Notes: generated by a model from the sequence alone, not told the origin. Shown: positions 23,275-32,731, counted from the stretch's first letter. The stretch is 64,000 nucleotides of DNA from Planctomycetia bacterium (GCA_015200345.1 CP054187.1:3642470-3706469); one strand, 5' to 3'. Translations and numbers: made by a program.

Positions 23275-26199
23275 CTACAACACACCCTGCACGAACAGTG
23301 CGATGTCCCCGCCGTCGGCGGTGCCATTGCCGGTCATGTCCGCCGCCCAGATGCGAGCCGACGCCGGGTCGATGCCGAGCAGGACATTCACGAACAGCGG
23401 CACGTCGTCGAGGTTGATGCGCCAATCGGCGTTCACGTCGCCCTTGCGTCGCGTCGGCACGCAGACGTACTCGGCCGCGTCGATGTTTCCATTGCCATTG
23501 ACGCTTGCGGGCACCTGAATCGCCGGCACAAGCGCGCCGCCGTCGTTTGTCTGATACGCCCCGAAAGCAAGGCAAATCTGTTCGGGAACCGTGCCGAATT
23601 CTCCGGCCAGATCGAGCGTGCCCTCCAGAACGCCGCCGTTGGGTCCGGTCATCGCCTGCGTCGCACCGGTTGCGTCAAACCAGCCCTCGTAATCATTATT
23701 GTTCTCATCGGCGAGAAACGCGTCCCAATCGGCGACCTGGCCGGCCTTGGCCCAGGGAGCCGCGCGGAGCGCGCCGGGTGCATCGGCCACGAAAATGAAA
23801 TGATCGTTGCCCTCGCCGGCGTCGGGCGCGGCGACGTAGAGCAGGCCGTTGCGCACACCGTACCAGAGGGTCATGCTCGCGTTCTGTGCCGCAAGTGTGG
23901 CATCCGCGTCGAGCGTCCCGTTCATGACCCACGCCGGGCCGGTCGGCGCGCCGCCTTGAACGGGGTAGTGCCAATCGGCCCCGCCGTTGTTGTCCCACGT
24001 GCCCGCGCCGTTGTTGAAGACGAAGTCCAGTTGGGTCGCATTGGACGGCACGTTGACCGTGATCTCCCAGCGATTGTTCGCGGCGTTCCAGGTCATGGCG
24101 GGGTCGGGCGCGATGACGGGGTTCCAGTTGTCGAAGCCGTAGTGGAGATTGATCTGGGCCGCGCCGGCCAGCGGCGGCGCGCCGTTCGCATAGGTGATCA
24201 TGACCGGCTGACCTGCCTGTGCGGGATCAGGTGTTATCGTGACGATGTTTCCGCCGCCGCCTGGGCTGCCCGCACCGACCCAGACGTGCTGGATGTCGGT
24301 CCGCTTGATGTTGCCTTGGCCATCGACCGCCTCGACGTAGTAATCGATAAGCACGTTCTGCTGGCCGGCGATCGTGGCGACGTAACGATTGGCGCGATAG
24401 GTCGCGGGGAGGATATTCCCTGGTGGGGCGGGCATCGGCGCGATGGTCATGATCTCGCTGTTCCACGGACCGACTTCCGATCCGCCGGCGTAGGTTTCAT
24501 TCTGGATGGACGCGATAGGATTCTCGCCGTCGCCATCGACCCGCCAGTTGAGCGTCACCGCGTTTAACCCGCTTACGTCGTAGGCGAAGGTCCACACGGT
24601 GAAATCCGAGGGCTGCGGCTGCGTGCCCCATTCCATGCCGCCGGGGTTGTACGGCTCGCGCTGCGGTACGAAGACCGTCGGCGGCGTCGCATCGGTCTGC
24701 CCGGCGATGACGGCATCGGCAAACGCGACTGCCTGGTTGCAGCCTCGTGTCACGTTGCTGTCCCAGATTTCGGTGCCGTCCCAGTACCAGTAATCGCTCG
24801 CCTCGGCGCAGAGCAGGAAGTGCCAGGCCTTCTCGGTGTTGCTGGCCGCGGGGCCGCCCGCGAGGACGTTCTGCATGCTCGCGACCGGCGTGATCGTTTC
24901 GGCCATGAACACGCGGTTTTTCGCCGCCGTCAGGACAGCCCAACTGTTCCAGTCGGGGCTCCAGCCGCTGCCGTTCGGGTCGCCGAGCCATTTTTTGAAT
25001 TCGGCGTCGCCGTTGTCGGCTCCGGCCCAGGAGCCGTCCTCGACGTGGATGACATCGTTGGCATCCGGCGGGAACCGTTCGAGATAGTCCTGCACGGTAG
25101 ATACGTCGTAGTCCGCATCGCCGCTGACCCAGTTCACCATATTCTGAAAGTTGTTGTGATAGTAGGCGTGTGTGCCGCCGCCGAAGTTGTCGCCGTCGTG
25201 ATGAAGCACGACAAACATCGGATGCGCCGGGTCGGTGTTGTATTGCAGATATTGATCCATCACCACGTCGTAGAGAAACGCGCCGTAGCCGCCGCGACCG
25301 TCCTCGTTGCCCTCATAGCGCGCCGCGGGTACGGCGACCACACGGGATACCGCGCCGGTCTGCGGATTGACGTGTTGCACGTGATGCGGCTGATAGCCGA
25401 AGGGGGCGCTGACGCGGCTGGGCGCCCAAAGGTTGCTTAATTGCACCCACGCGCCGCCGGACAGGGCCGGGTCGGGGTTGACCTGGTCGGCTTTATTCGG
25501 AGCGAAGAGATTGGAGGCGTTGGTGTGCGGGTAGCCCTTGCAGGCGCGGTCGAAGTGGATGTTGTCCACGAGCACCCAGTCGATGCCCTCGTCGACGAGG
25601 GCGGGGATCATGCGCCGGCTGAAGGCCGTTTCGGCGGGGAACATGCCGCGGGTGTAGCCGCCGGTGGACCAGGTGTTGCTGAAGACCTGCTTGTGCAGGC
25701 GGATTTGCATACGGATGTCTTCATAGTCGAGCAGGGGCATCAGCGGGTGGTGGTAGCCGAAGGCGACCATGTCCAGTCGCGGGTTGCCGAGGGTTGTCAG
25801 GGTGGCGACGCCGGCCTGGTAGTTGGCGTTCCAGTTGTTCCACATGCCGCCGTTGATGCCGGCGTCGCGCAGGGCGTTAAGGTTCTCAATGAGTGAGCCG
25901 CTGAAGCTGATCTGTGCGCCGAGATGCGGCAGGGCGCCCCCGATGGTGATGGCGTCGCGCGGCCAAGTCGTGTACGGCCCGAAGCGCTGGTTATGAACAT
26001 CGATCACGTTGAAGGAGAAGCGATTGGCGGCTTGGGTTTGAATGATGGATTCGTAGGGGTAATAGATCGGCTGGTGCATGTGCCAGAGGAAGCCGACGTG
26101 AATCGGCTCGACGGCTTGCAAGGGTGCTGTCAATGCAATGAGGGCGACGAGACCTGCCCAACAGGTTCGGCAGGATGTGTAAGCAATCGACCGGGTCAT
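23275..26199 (-). CDS. secreted glycoside hydrolase family 57-like enzyme with starch-binding and dockerin-like modules
   Basis: A 974-residue exported enzyme. The signal peptide (CWAGLVALIALTAPLQA) is followed by a GH57-type catalytic domain (~25-470) with the family opening HVGFLWHMHQPIYYPY, ITIGGALPHLGAQIS, YHHPLMPLLDYEDIRMQI and GMFPAETAFSRRMIPAL, where the Glu would fit a catalytic role. A family 25/26-like starch-binding module (~610-700; INLHYGFDNWNPVI) follows, then a DOMON-like beta domain (LYVAAPDAGEGNDHFIF) and a C-terminal dockerin-like pair (GDVNADWRINLDDVPLF, DMTGNGTADGGDIALF). Alpha-glucan hydrolysis outside the cell is likely. ATG 26199 is chosen for its GAGGG and signal peptide; the longer frame from 26352 is rejected. 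Confidence 0.8.
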   Translation of the reverse strand: MTRSIAYTSCRTCWAGLVALIALTAPLQAVEPIHVGFLWHMHQPIYYPYESIIQTQAANRFSFNVIDVHNQRFGPYTTWPRDAITIGGALPHLGAQISFSGSLIENLNALRDAGINGGMWNNWNANYQAGVATLTTLGNPRLDMVAFGYHHPLMPLLDYEDIRMQIRLHKQVFSNTWSTGGYTRGMFPAETAFSRRMIPALVDEGIDWVLVDNIHFDRACKGYPHTNASNLFAPNKADQVNPDPALSGGAWVQLSNLWAPSRVSAPFGYQPHHVQHVNPQTGAVSRVVAVPAARYEGNEDGRGGYGAFLYDVVMDQYLQYNTDPAHPMFVVLHHDGDNFGGGTHAYYHNNFQNMVNWVSGDADYDVSTVQDYLERFPPDANDVIHVEDGSWAGADNGDAEFKKWLGDPNGSGWSPDWNSWAVLTAAKNRVFMAETITPVASMQNVLAGGPAASNTEKAWHFLLCAEASDYWYWDGTEIWDSNVTRGCNQAVAFADAVIAGQTDATPPTVFVPQREPYNPGGMEWGTQPQPSDFTVWTFAYDVSGLNAVTLNWRVDGDGENPIASIQNETYAGGSEVGPWNSEIMTIAPMPAPPGNILPATYRANRYVATIAGQQNVLIDYYVEAVDGQGNIKRTDIQHVWVGAGSPGGGGNIVTITPDPAQAGQPVMITYANGAPPLAGAAQINLHYGFDNWNPVIAPDPAMTWNAANNRWEITVNVPSNATQLDFVFNNGAGTWDNNGGADWHYPVQGGAPTGPAWVMNGTLDADATLAAQNASMTLWYGVRNGLLYVAAPDAGEGNDHFIFVADAPGALRAAPWAKAGQVADWDAFLADENNNDYEGWFDATGATQAMTGPNGGVLEGTLDLAGEFGTVPEQICLAFGAYQTNDGGALVPAIQVPASVNGNGNIDAAEYVCVPTRRKGDVNADWRINLDDVPLFVNVLLGIDPASARIWAADMTGNGTADGGDIALFVQGVL

Positions 26200-26455
26200 A
26201 ACCGAACCCTCACTATCCAGAATCACCAGGAGGCGATGGTAAAACATTTTACCCGGATTGAGTGGTGGATTCCAGCCCCGCGGTAGTCGTTCCGCGAGGT
26301 AAAAAAGTTCCGCGGCCACATGGCAGGGCGGTATTCGCTGCGCACGAGACATTCACATGGAAATTGCAGGATTACCGTCTTCACCGGAATGACGGCTCGG
26401 CGACATGCGAGTGCCCACGACCGAGATGGGTGCGAAGAGAATGGTGTGGACCGGG

Positions 26456-27481
26456 CTACTTTTTCGGTAGCCCCATCACGTTTTTCTTGAAGACTTTTGT
26501 CTCCAACGGCCGGGCGAATTCGGTCCAGTCGCTGTCGGCGTTGCGGGCATCCTCGATGGCCGAAAGCGCCATGTTCAGCCGCGCGTCGAGATTGTCCAGA
26601 TAGTGTACCGCGATGGCCTCGAGGCACGCCGGCAGGCGCGGGCTGCCGAACTCGTACGACCCGTGGTGCGACAGCACGATGTGCGTCAGGACATTCTGCA
26701 AATCTTCGGGGAACGGCTGGCCTGTTGCGTCAGCGACATCGGCGGCTTTCCGGTCGATCCAGATTGCCGCCTGCGTGATATGGCCTACCAGTTGCCCCGC
26801 GCTGGTATACGTGAAATTCGTGTCGTAGGTCAACTCGGCGGTCTTGCCGATGTCGTGCAGGAAGACGCCGGCCAGGACGAGGTCGCGGCTGACATCGGGA
26901 TATTGGCTGTCGCTATCGTCGTTTTTGCCGAAGACGCGCGTAGCAAGCGTCAGCACGCTTAGCGTGTGCTCCAGGAGTCCGCCGACGTACGCATGATGAT
27001 TGGTCACGGCAGCCGGGGCGCGTTTGAATCCCTCGACAATGCCCTCGTCCTTGACGAACTCCTTGATCAGCGCGAGCAATAGCGGGTGCTTGATCGTGCG
27101 CAGAATCGCCAGCACGTCGTTCCACATCTTGTCGATGTCGTGTTTGGTTCGCGGGATGTAGTCGCCGATGTCAAAGGTGCCCTTTTCGGCCGCCCGCAGG
27201 CCGTCGACGATGAATTGCAGGGCGCCCTTGTAGCTTTCGGTCCGCCCTCGCACGCAGAGGAAGCCGCCATCGGGAATCATTTCGTACTGCTGCTGGGTGG
27301 CGTTCCAGATACGTCCGAGCAACTGTCCGGTGCGGTCGCCCAGGACAAGGTGAATGTAGAGCCCGCCGTTGGTGGTGGTGCGGAGGTCTTTCTTGCAGAC
27401 GAGAAAGACCTGGTCGGCAAGCTGCTCACCGGGTTGGAGTTGATCGATGAAGCGATGCGTGGGGGCTTTGGAGGTGGCCAT
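26456..27481 (-). CDS. OB-fold/HD-domain 3'-5' exoribonuclease, YhaM-like
   Basis: A 341-residue cytosolic protein. Residues ~5-100 form an OB-fold nucleic-acid-binding domain (QVFLVCKKDLRTTTNGGLYIHLVLGDRTGQLLGRIW), and residues ~150-310 an HD domain with NHHAYVGGLLEHTLSVL and the metal-binding HDIGK. This order and length match YhaM (CBF1-type) exonucleases, which degrade RNA and single-stranded DNA from the 3' end using a metal ion. Residues after 310 end in KVFKKNVMGLPKK. ATG 27481 is chosen because the family begins there; the 13 codons upstream look non-coding. The gene seems to be transcribed alone. Confidence 0.85.
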   Translation of the reverse strand: MATSKAPTHRFIDQLQPGEQLADQVFLVCKKDLRTTTNGGLYIHLVLGDRTGQLLGRIWNATQQQYEMIPDGGFLCVRGRTESYKGALQFIVDGLRAAEKGTFDIGDYIPRTKHDIDKMWNDVLAILRTIKHPLLLALIKEFVKDEGIVEGFKRAPAAVTNHHAYVGGLLEHTLSVLTLATRVFGKNDDSDSQYPDVSRDLVLAGVFLHDIGKTAELTYDTNFTYTSAGQLVGHITQAAIWIDRKAADVADATGQPFPEDLQNVLTHIVLSHHGSYEFGSPRLPACLEAIAVHYLDNLDARLNMALSAIEDARNADSDWTEFARPLETKVFKKNVMGLPKK

Positions 27482-27609
27482 GCCCGGATCATAGCGGTAG
27501 CGCGCCGGGTTGAAAAACAAATCCGACGGATTGCAATTCGTCGGATTCTGATGAATTCACAGCGGCGCATCGCCGCCATCGGAAGCGTGCCAGCAGGAAG
27601 CGGTACGAA

Positions 27610-28071
27610 TCAATTCGCGGCGACGGCGGCTTCTTCGATCCGATCGAACGCGTTGAAACCGCGAGCCGTCTGCCAGCGCCGGTTGAACCGCTGGGCCGGA
27701 GGCGTTTTCCTGCCATCCTCGAGCGGGTCGATCGGATCGGTGAGGTGGCACTCGTCTTCGCGGCGGTGCAGGAATCGGATGCCGCATCGGGTGATGCCGC
27801 GCTGTGGGGCACGCAGGTTGACGACGACACCTGTCTCACGCCGGCGGCGGGGCGTCTCGGTCGGTTCGTCGCTGAAGGTCTGAAATTCGAGGTCGATGCG
27901 CTGGCCGAGCATCGGGGCGTTCATGGCGGTGGTCATGACCCCCGCGCCGCCGGCGGAGAGATCGACGAGATGGCCGGGCAGGGCCTGCGGAGAATCGTCG
28001 AGGCGAAGTTCAATCGGCAGGTAGGCGGCCCGCCGGGTGTCCATTCGTCGTTCGAGGTACGAAAAGTTCAT
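27610..28071 (-). CDS. PilZ domain protein
   Basis: A 153-residue protein. The N-terminus has the c-di-GMP-binding arginine motif (ERRMDTRRAAYLPIEL), followed by the DLSAGGAGV motif that corresponds to the second PilZ signature D/NxSxxG. A C-terminal tail of about 50 residues carries no recognised domain. PilZ proteins bind cyclic di-GMP and change motility, surface polysaccharide or enzyme activity. ATG 28071 is chosen because GGAGAG lies six bases upstream and the domain begins immediately. It is divergent from proS. Confidence 0.8.
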   Translation of the reverse strand: MNFSYLERRMDTRRAAYLPIELRLDDSPQALPGHLVDLSAGGAGVMTTAMNAPMLGQRIDLEFQTFSDEPTETPRRRRETGVVVNLRAPQRGITRCGIRFLHRREDECHLTDPIDPLEDGRKTPPAQRFNRRWQTARGFNAFDRIEEAAVAAN

Positions 28072-28257
28072 TTCTGCTCTCCGCGAGGTTCGATGGTGCG
28101 GGGTCGGGTTCGTCGCCGCCGCCGCATTCCCGGGTATCCGCACCCCCCATCGTGCGAAACGGACGGTATGTTTAGTAAGAAATGGCCGGCACCTTCGAAG
28201 CGACGGTCCGTCGCGGCGCGTTCACAGGCCTCGCATTGGTCGGCGGCGCCGCGCTGC

Positions 28258-28286
28258 TTGAAAGATGGGCGTACTTTCGCGTTAAT
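28258..28286 (+). promoter_or_regulatory. candidate promoter for proS
   Basis: TTGAAA (five of six) and GTTAAT (four of six) are spaced by 17 bases, giving a predicted start near 28293 and a leader of about 50 bases before the ATG at 28345. Confidence 0.35.
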
Positions 28287-28344
28287 GCCCAGCTTTGAAC
28301 CGATTTGAGACATCCGGGCGTTGACCGGGGAAAGGCCCATAAAA

Positions 28345-30198
28345 ATGCGTTGGACCAAGTTCCTGATCCCCACGACCAAGGAAGTGCCGAAAGATGCCGT
28401 CGTGCCGTCGCATCAGTTGATGCTTCGCGCGGGGCTGATCCGCCAACTCGCAGCGGGCGTTTACAGCTACCTGCCGCTGGGCTATCGCACCTTGCGGAAG
28501 ATCGAGGCCATCGTTCGCGAGGAGATGGACCGTGCGGGGGCGATCGAGCTGCACATGCCGGTGCTGCACCCGAAGGAACTGTGGCAGCAGACGGGACGCA
28601 CGGCGGCGATGGGCGACGTGCTGCTGGGTCTGCGTCCGGTGAAGGACGGCGACGAGAGCGACTGGCGGGCGCAGACGGTGCTCGGCCCGACGCACGAGGA
28701 GCCGGTGACGGAGATCGCGCGGGCTTATCTGAACAGCTACAAGATGCTGCCCGTCAATTTGTATCAGATTCAGGTGAAGTTCCGCGGTGAGGCCCGGCCC
28801 AAGAGCGGCGTTTTGCGCACGCGCGAATTTCTGATGAAGGATGCGTACAGTTTCCATCGCGACAAGGAGAGCCTCGACGAGGGTTACCAGCGGATGTACG
28901 ACGCCTACTGCCGCATCTTCACGCGGTGCGGCCTGCCGTACATCGCCTGCGAGGCCGAAAGCGGACCGATCGGCGGCGACGCCTCGCACGAGTTCATGGT
29001 TCTGACCGAAGCGGGGGAGGACGTGGTGGCGCTCACTGAAAACGGCGACTACGCGGCGAACACCGAGCGGGCCGTCTGCGCGCCGTTGCCCGCTAACGAG
29101 CCGCGGGCTGGTAACGAGCCGCGGGCTATTCACGAGCCGCGGGCTTCAGCCCGCGCGGCGTCGGACGACGAGTTGCTGCCAATGCAAGACGTACACACGC
29201 CGAACCAGCGGACGATCGACGAGGTTTGCGCATTTTTGAACGTGCCGGCGTCGAGGATGATTAAGACACTGATCTACGTCGAAACGCTCAAGCATGAAAA
29301 CGCTAAAACGCCAAAACAAGGCCCGCCGATGCCGTGCGTCGTGTTGGTGCGCGGGGATCATGAAGTCAACGAGAACAAGCTGAATCGCATTGCGGGCGCG
29401 AAGCTCGAACTCGCCGACGACAAGACGATCACGTCGCTCACCGGCGCGGCCGTTGGTTTCGCCGGGCCGCACACGCTGGGCAAGACCGGCGTGCCCTATC
29501 GGCTGATCGTCGACCAGGCGGTGTCGGTGATGCGCAACGCGGCGACGGGCGCGAACAAGACCGACTATCACACGATCAACGTGAACCCCGGGCGTGATTT
29601 TCCGTTGCAGGGAGAAAACGTCGTCGTCGCCGACGTGCGGAACGTGGTCGATGGCGATCTGTCGCCGACGGGCAGCGGCTCGCCGATTCGCCTGAAGAAA
29701 GCCATCGAGATCGGCCACGTCTTCAAGCTCGGCACCAAGTACAGCGACGCAATGAAGGCGACGTTCCTCGACAACGACGGCAAGCCCAAATCGCTCATCA
29801 TGGGCTGCTACGGCATCGGCTTGAACCGCATCATGGCGGCGGCCATCGAGGCCCATCACGATGAGAACGGCATCATCTGGCCCGCGTCGATCGCGCCATT
29901 CAGCGTGCTGATCGTCGCGCTGGACCCGCGCGAGGCGGACGTGATGAACACGGCCCAGACGCTGCACGACGAATTGGAGGCGGCGGGGGTCGATGTGTTG
30001 TTCGACGACCGCGACGAGCGCGCGGGATTCAAGTTCAAGGACGCCGATCTGATCGGCATTCCCGTGCGCATTACCGTTGGCCGCAAGAGCCTGGCCGAGG
30101 GCGTGGTGGAATTGAAACGGCGGGACTCGACGGAGGTGGAGAAGATTCCGCCGGCCGAGGCGGCCAGTCGGGCGAAAGCTGCCATCAGCCAGGTTTGA
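28345..30198 (+). CDS. proS: prolyl-tRNA synthetase, bacterial type with editing insertion
   Basis: A 617-residue class II aminoacyl-tRNA synthetase that charges tRNA-Pro. Class II motif 1 lies in SHQLMLRAGLIRQLAAGVYSYLPLG and motif 2 around YQIQVKFRGEARPKSGVLRTREF; motif 3 appears as GCYGIGLNRIMAAAIE. Residues ~235-410 are the INS (YbaK-like) editing domain (FLNVPASRMIKTLIY, VLVRGDHEVNENKLN), and the C-terminus binds the anticodon (FSVLIVALDPREADV, DDRDERAGFKFKDADLIGIP). The protein is about 40 residues longer than usual because of a repeat-derived insertion at residues ~250-272. ATG 28345 begins with the family start MRWTKFLIPTTKE. Confidence 0.95.
   Translation: MRWTKFLIPTTKEVPKDAVVPSHQLMLRAGLIRQLAAGVYSYLPLGYRTLRKIEAIVREEMDRAGAIELHMPVLHPKELWQQTGRTAAMGDVLLGLRPVKDGDESDWRAQTVLGPTHEEPVTEIARAYLNSYKMLPVNLYQIQVKFRGEARPKSGVLRTREFLMKDAYSFHRDKESLDEGYQRMYDAYCRIFTRCGLPYIACEAESGPIGGDASHEFMVLTEAGEDVVALTENGDYAANTERAVCAPLPANEPRAGNEPRAIHEPRASARAASDDELLPMQDVHTPNQRTIDEVCAFLNVPASRMIKTLIYVETLKHENAKTPKQGPPMPCVVLVRGDHEVNENKLNRIAGAKLELADDKTITSLTGAAVGFAGPHTLGKTGVPYRLIVDQAVSVMRNAATGANKTDYHTINVNPGRDFPLQGENVVVADVRNVVDGDLSPTGSGSPIRLKKAIEIGHVFKLGTKYSDAMKATFLDNDGKPKSLIMGCYGIGLNRIMAAAIEAHHDENGIIWPASIAPFSVLIVALDPREADVMNTAQTLHDELEAAGVDVLFDDRDERAGFKFKDADLIGIPVRITVGRKSLAEGVVELKRRDSTEVEKIPPAEAASRAKAAISQV
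29094..29158 (+). repeat. 18-bp triplicate and palindrome inserted in frame in proS
   Basis: Units of 18 bases (TAACGAGCCGCGGGCT and variants) begin at 29094, 29112 and 29130. The last one runs into GCCGCGGGCT-TC-AGCCCGCG, a GC-rich palindrome of the form often dispersed in planctomycete genomes. In the protein it gives three hexapeptides (NEPRAG, NEPRAI, HEPRAS) at the start of the editing domain. The reading frame is kept. Confidence 0.75.
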
Positions 30199-30276
30199 TC
30201 GTGCGTTATCTCGACGTATACTATTGTGTCAACGATTTACACGACAACGTGAACACCCTTCAAGGCCATCGAAAGA

Positions 30277-30716
30277 GTGGAAAGGCTCCTTCGATTGACC
30301 ACCCGGGCACTCGATTCGGCTGGCGTGGAGTACGCCATCGTCGGGGGCAATGCCGTCGCGGAATGGGTTTCGACGGTTGACGAGGACATGGTTCGCTTTA
30401 GCAAGGATGTTGACATTCTCGTGCGGCGCACCGAGAGTCCCACGGTAACGACCGCGCTGGCCAGGTTCGCGCTGATACCAGCAGAGGTGTTGAGGCCACG
30501 GTGTTTGTTGATCAGGATGACCCCAAACCAAATCGCGGTGTTCATCTCCTAATGGCTGGAGAGCACATTCGTGCGCATCATGCATATCCAGCGCCGGACC
30601 CCGCACGATTTATGCGGCTCAAGTCGGGATATCGGGTCGTTGATCAACTCGCTCTGGTCGAAATGAAACTGCAATCCGGACGACCCATCGATATTGCTCG
30701 TATCGTGGATCTATAA
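30277..30716 (+). pseudogene. frameshifted nucleotidyltransferase (MNT/AbiEii-like)
   Basis: Two overlapping frames together read as one small nucleotidyltransferase. The first (GTG 30277) gives VEYAIVGGNAVAEWVS and SKDVDILVRRTESPTV, the helix and GG...DxD signature of minimal or antitoxin-type nucleotidyltransferases. The second continues as VFVDQDDPKPNRGVHLLMAGE and VVDQLALVEMKLQSGRPIDI. The frame changes at about 30485-30505, so the product is broken unless the sequence is in error. Proteins of this type act as antitoxin or toxin partners; no partner gene follows. Short remnants to 30827 hold no gene. Confidence 0.65.
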
Positions 30717-30827
30717 TCTGTAGGGCTGATAACGCCCGAACTCGCGGCGAAACAGCCGCCCGACCTCCAGTTGAAGCTGGCGCAGGTGCCGGAGCCGGAC
30801 ACGCAGTGAATCGCCGGAACTCACCTG

Positions 30828-31394
30828 TCAGCTTCCGTGGTCTTTGCCGGCGTAGGACTTGTCGCGCGTGTCCACCTTGATCGCGTCGCCGGTCTTGATG
30901 AACAGGGGCACGCGGATTTCCAAACCGTTCTCGAGCGTTGCCTCCTTGGTGATGTTCGCGGCGCTGCCGACGCTGTGGCCCGGCGGGGCGGTGTTGGCCA
31001 CTTTCAGCACCACGATATCGTCCATCTCGACGCGCATTGGTTTGCCTTCCAGGAACGTGACGCGATACTCGCTGCCCTCTGATAGAAACGCCTCGCGCCC
31101 GCCGAGCTGCGGACGGCTAAGCGTGTATTCTTCGAAGGTCTCGCTGTCCATGAACACCATGTCGTCTCCTGACGCGTAGAGGAATTGCATCGGACGGTAC
31201 GCGTGCTCGACCTCGGTGATCGGCAGCAGGTCGTCCAGCGTGCGATCGACCGGGCGGCCGTCACGCACATCGGCGAGGCTGACATGCACCGTGGGCCGCT
31301 GCTTACCGGTGTGACGTTCGTTGAAATCGACGACGACGTAAACGTGGTTTTCGTGGCGAATCCACATGCCGCGCCGGAGAGGGATGTTGGCCAT
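30828..31394 (-). CDS. efp: translation elongation factor P
   Basis: A 188-residue EF-P, which binds stalled ribosomes between the E and P sites and promotes peptide bonds at polyproline. It has the three-barrel KOW/OB/OB layout: an N-terminal domain (IPLRRGMWIRHENHVYVVVDFNERHTGKQRP), a central domain (DDLLPITEVEHAYRPMQFLYASGDDMVFMD) and a C-terminal EVRVPLFIKTGDAIKVDTRDKSY-like end. The loop that is usually modified has Lys31 at its tip (HTGKQRP), the equivalent of E. coli Lys34; whether it is modified is not visible. Length and ending are normal. It is divergent from alr. Confidence 0.9.
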   Translation of the reverse strand: MANIPLRRGMWIRHENHVYVVVDFNERHTGKQRPTVHVSLADVRDGRPVDRTLDDLLPITEVEHAYRPMQFLYASGDDMVFMDSETFEEYTLSRPQLGGREAFLSEGSEYRVTFLEGKPMRVEMDDIVVLKVANTAPPGHSVGSAANITKEATLENGLEIRVPLFIKTGDAIKVDTRDKSYAGKDHGS

Positions 31395-31471
31395 GGGCAG
31401 CCTCCAAGAAAGTGTGTCGTGCGCGCCGGTTCATCGTAGTGTTGGATCTGCGCGTGCGAAATGGGCGAGCG

Positions 31472-31500
31472 TTGCGAAGGCACCGGGCCGACGTTACCAT
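31472..31500 (+). promoter_or_regulatory. candidate promoter for alr
   Basis: TTGCGA and TACCAT are spaced by 17 bases (four of six each). Its -10 box overlaps the in-frame ATG at 31499, which supports the later start at 31523. Confidence 0.3.
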
Positions 31501-31522
31501 GCGAACGTCACGGACGACGTCC

Positions 31523-32677
31523 ATGCGCAGCGACCTCATCGCACAGATCAATCCCGACGCGTTGCGACATAATTATCGCGAGCTGCGTGCGGCTTCGCCA
31601 GGGGCGAAACTCTGCGCGGCGCTGAAGGCCGATGCGTATGGCCACGGCATGCGGATCGTCGCGCCGGTGTTGCACGAGGCCGGGGCCGACATGGCGGCGG
31701 TGGCTACGGTGCCGGAGGCGGTCGAACTGCGCAGGACCGGGTGGTCGCGGCCGATTCTGTTGCTGGGCAACGTGTTGGCGACGGTGGATGGGGCCGAGCG
31801 AGGTGAGCGGCTGGCGGCGATTGTAGAGCATGGGTTGACGATCACGATCACGGACGAGGACACGGTGCGCGTCGTGGGGGAATGGGGCGGCGGCGCGGTC
31901 ATCGGCGCACACGTCAAGGTTGATAGCGGCATGGGGCGGATGGGCGTCATGCCCGATGGTCTGCTTCCGCTGATTCAGCGTGTGCGGGGGTGTCGGTTGT
32001 TGCGGTTGGTGGGCATTTATTCGCATTTTGCCACGGCCGATTTCGACCCGTCGCAGCGCGATCTGGTGCAGCATCAACAAGCGGTCTTCGTCGAGGCGCT
32101 TTTGCGCGTTGGCGATTTTCTGCCGCCGGGCGTTATTAGACATTTAGCGAATTCAGCCGCGACGATCACGCTGCCCGAAGCCCACTACGACATGGTGCGG
32201 CCCGGTCTGGCGCTGTACGGCTACTGGCCGGCGCTGCACCTGCGCGAGCGCATCGAACTGCGACCGTGCCTGCGGCTGGTGTCGCACCTGACGGCGGTGA
32301 AGGAGCTGCCGGTCGGTCACTGCGTCGGCTACGGTCGGACGTTTGTGACGAAGCGGCCGACCAAGCTGGGCATCGTCCCGATGGGGTATTTTGACGGATT
32401 TCTAAGGTGTCTGTCGAACCGGGCGATGGTGACGATCCGCGGCGCGGCCGCGCCGGTGGTGGGGCGGGTAAGCATGGACCAGATGGCGGTGGATCTGACG
32501 GACGTGGCGAGTGGAGCGAGCGCGCTCACACCCGGTACGGAAGTGACGATCATCAGCGACGACCCCGCCGCGCCGAACTCGGTGCAGGCGATCGCGACGG
32601 CGCTGGGTACGATCCCGTATGAGGTGACGTGCCTGCTGGGGCAGCGGGTGGAGCGAACGAGTTCGCAGCAAACCTGA
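31523..32677 (+). CDS. alr: alanine racemase
   Basis: A 384-residue PLP enzyme that makes D-alanine for peptidoglycan. The PLP-binding lysine is Lys35 in ALKADAYGHG. Other signatures are VDSGMGRMGV, LRLVGIYSHFATAD, the catalytic tyrosine in CVGYGRTFV and VGRVSMDQMAVDL near the C-terminus. Length is normal. ATG 31523 begins with MRSDLIAQINPDALRHNYREL, the expected first helix; the longer frame from 31412 would overlap the candidate promoter. It is a stand-alone gene, convergent with the AAA+ ATPase gene. Confidence 0.9.
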   Translation: MRSDLIAQINPDALRHNYRELRAASPGAKLCAALKADAYGHGMRIVAPVLHEAGADMAAVATVPEAVELRRTGWSRPILLLGNVLATVDGAERGERLAAIVEHGLTITITDEDTVRVVGEWGGGAVIGAHVKVDSGMGRMGVMPDGLLPLIQRVRGCRLLRLVGIYSHFATADFDPSQRDLVQHQQAVFVEALLRVGDFLPPGVIRHLANSAATITLPEAHYDMVRPGLALYGYWPALHLRERIELRPCLRLVSHLTAVKELPVGHCVGYGRTFVTKRPTKLGIVPMGYFDGFLRCLSNRAMVTIRGAAAPVVGRVSMDQMAVDLTDVASGASALTPGTEVTIISDDPAAPNSVQAIATALGTIPYEVTCLLGQRVERTSSQQT

Positions 32678-32731
32678 CCCGCGCGCCGGCGTGTTGCATA
32701 CGTTGCTGCGCCGGGGGCTGGGCCTGGTCCA

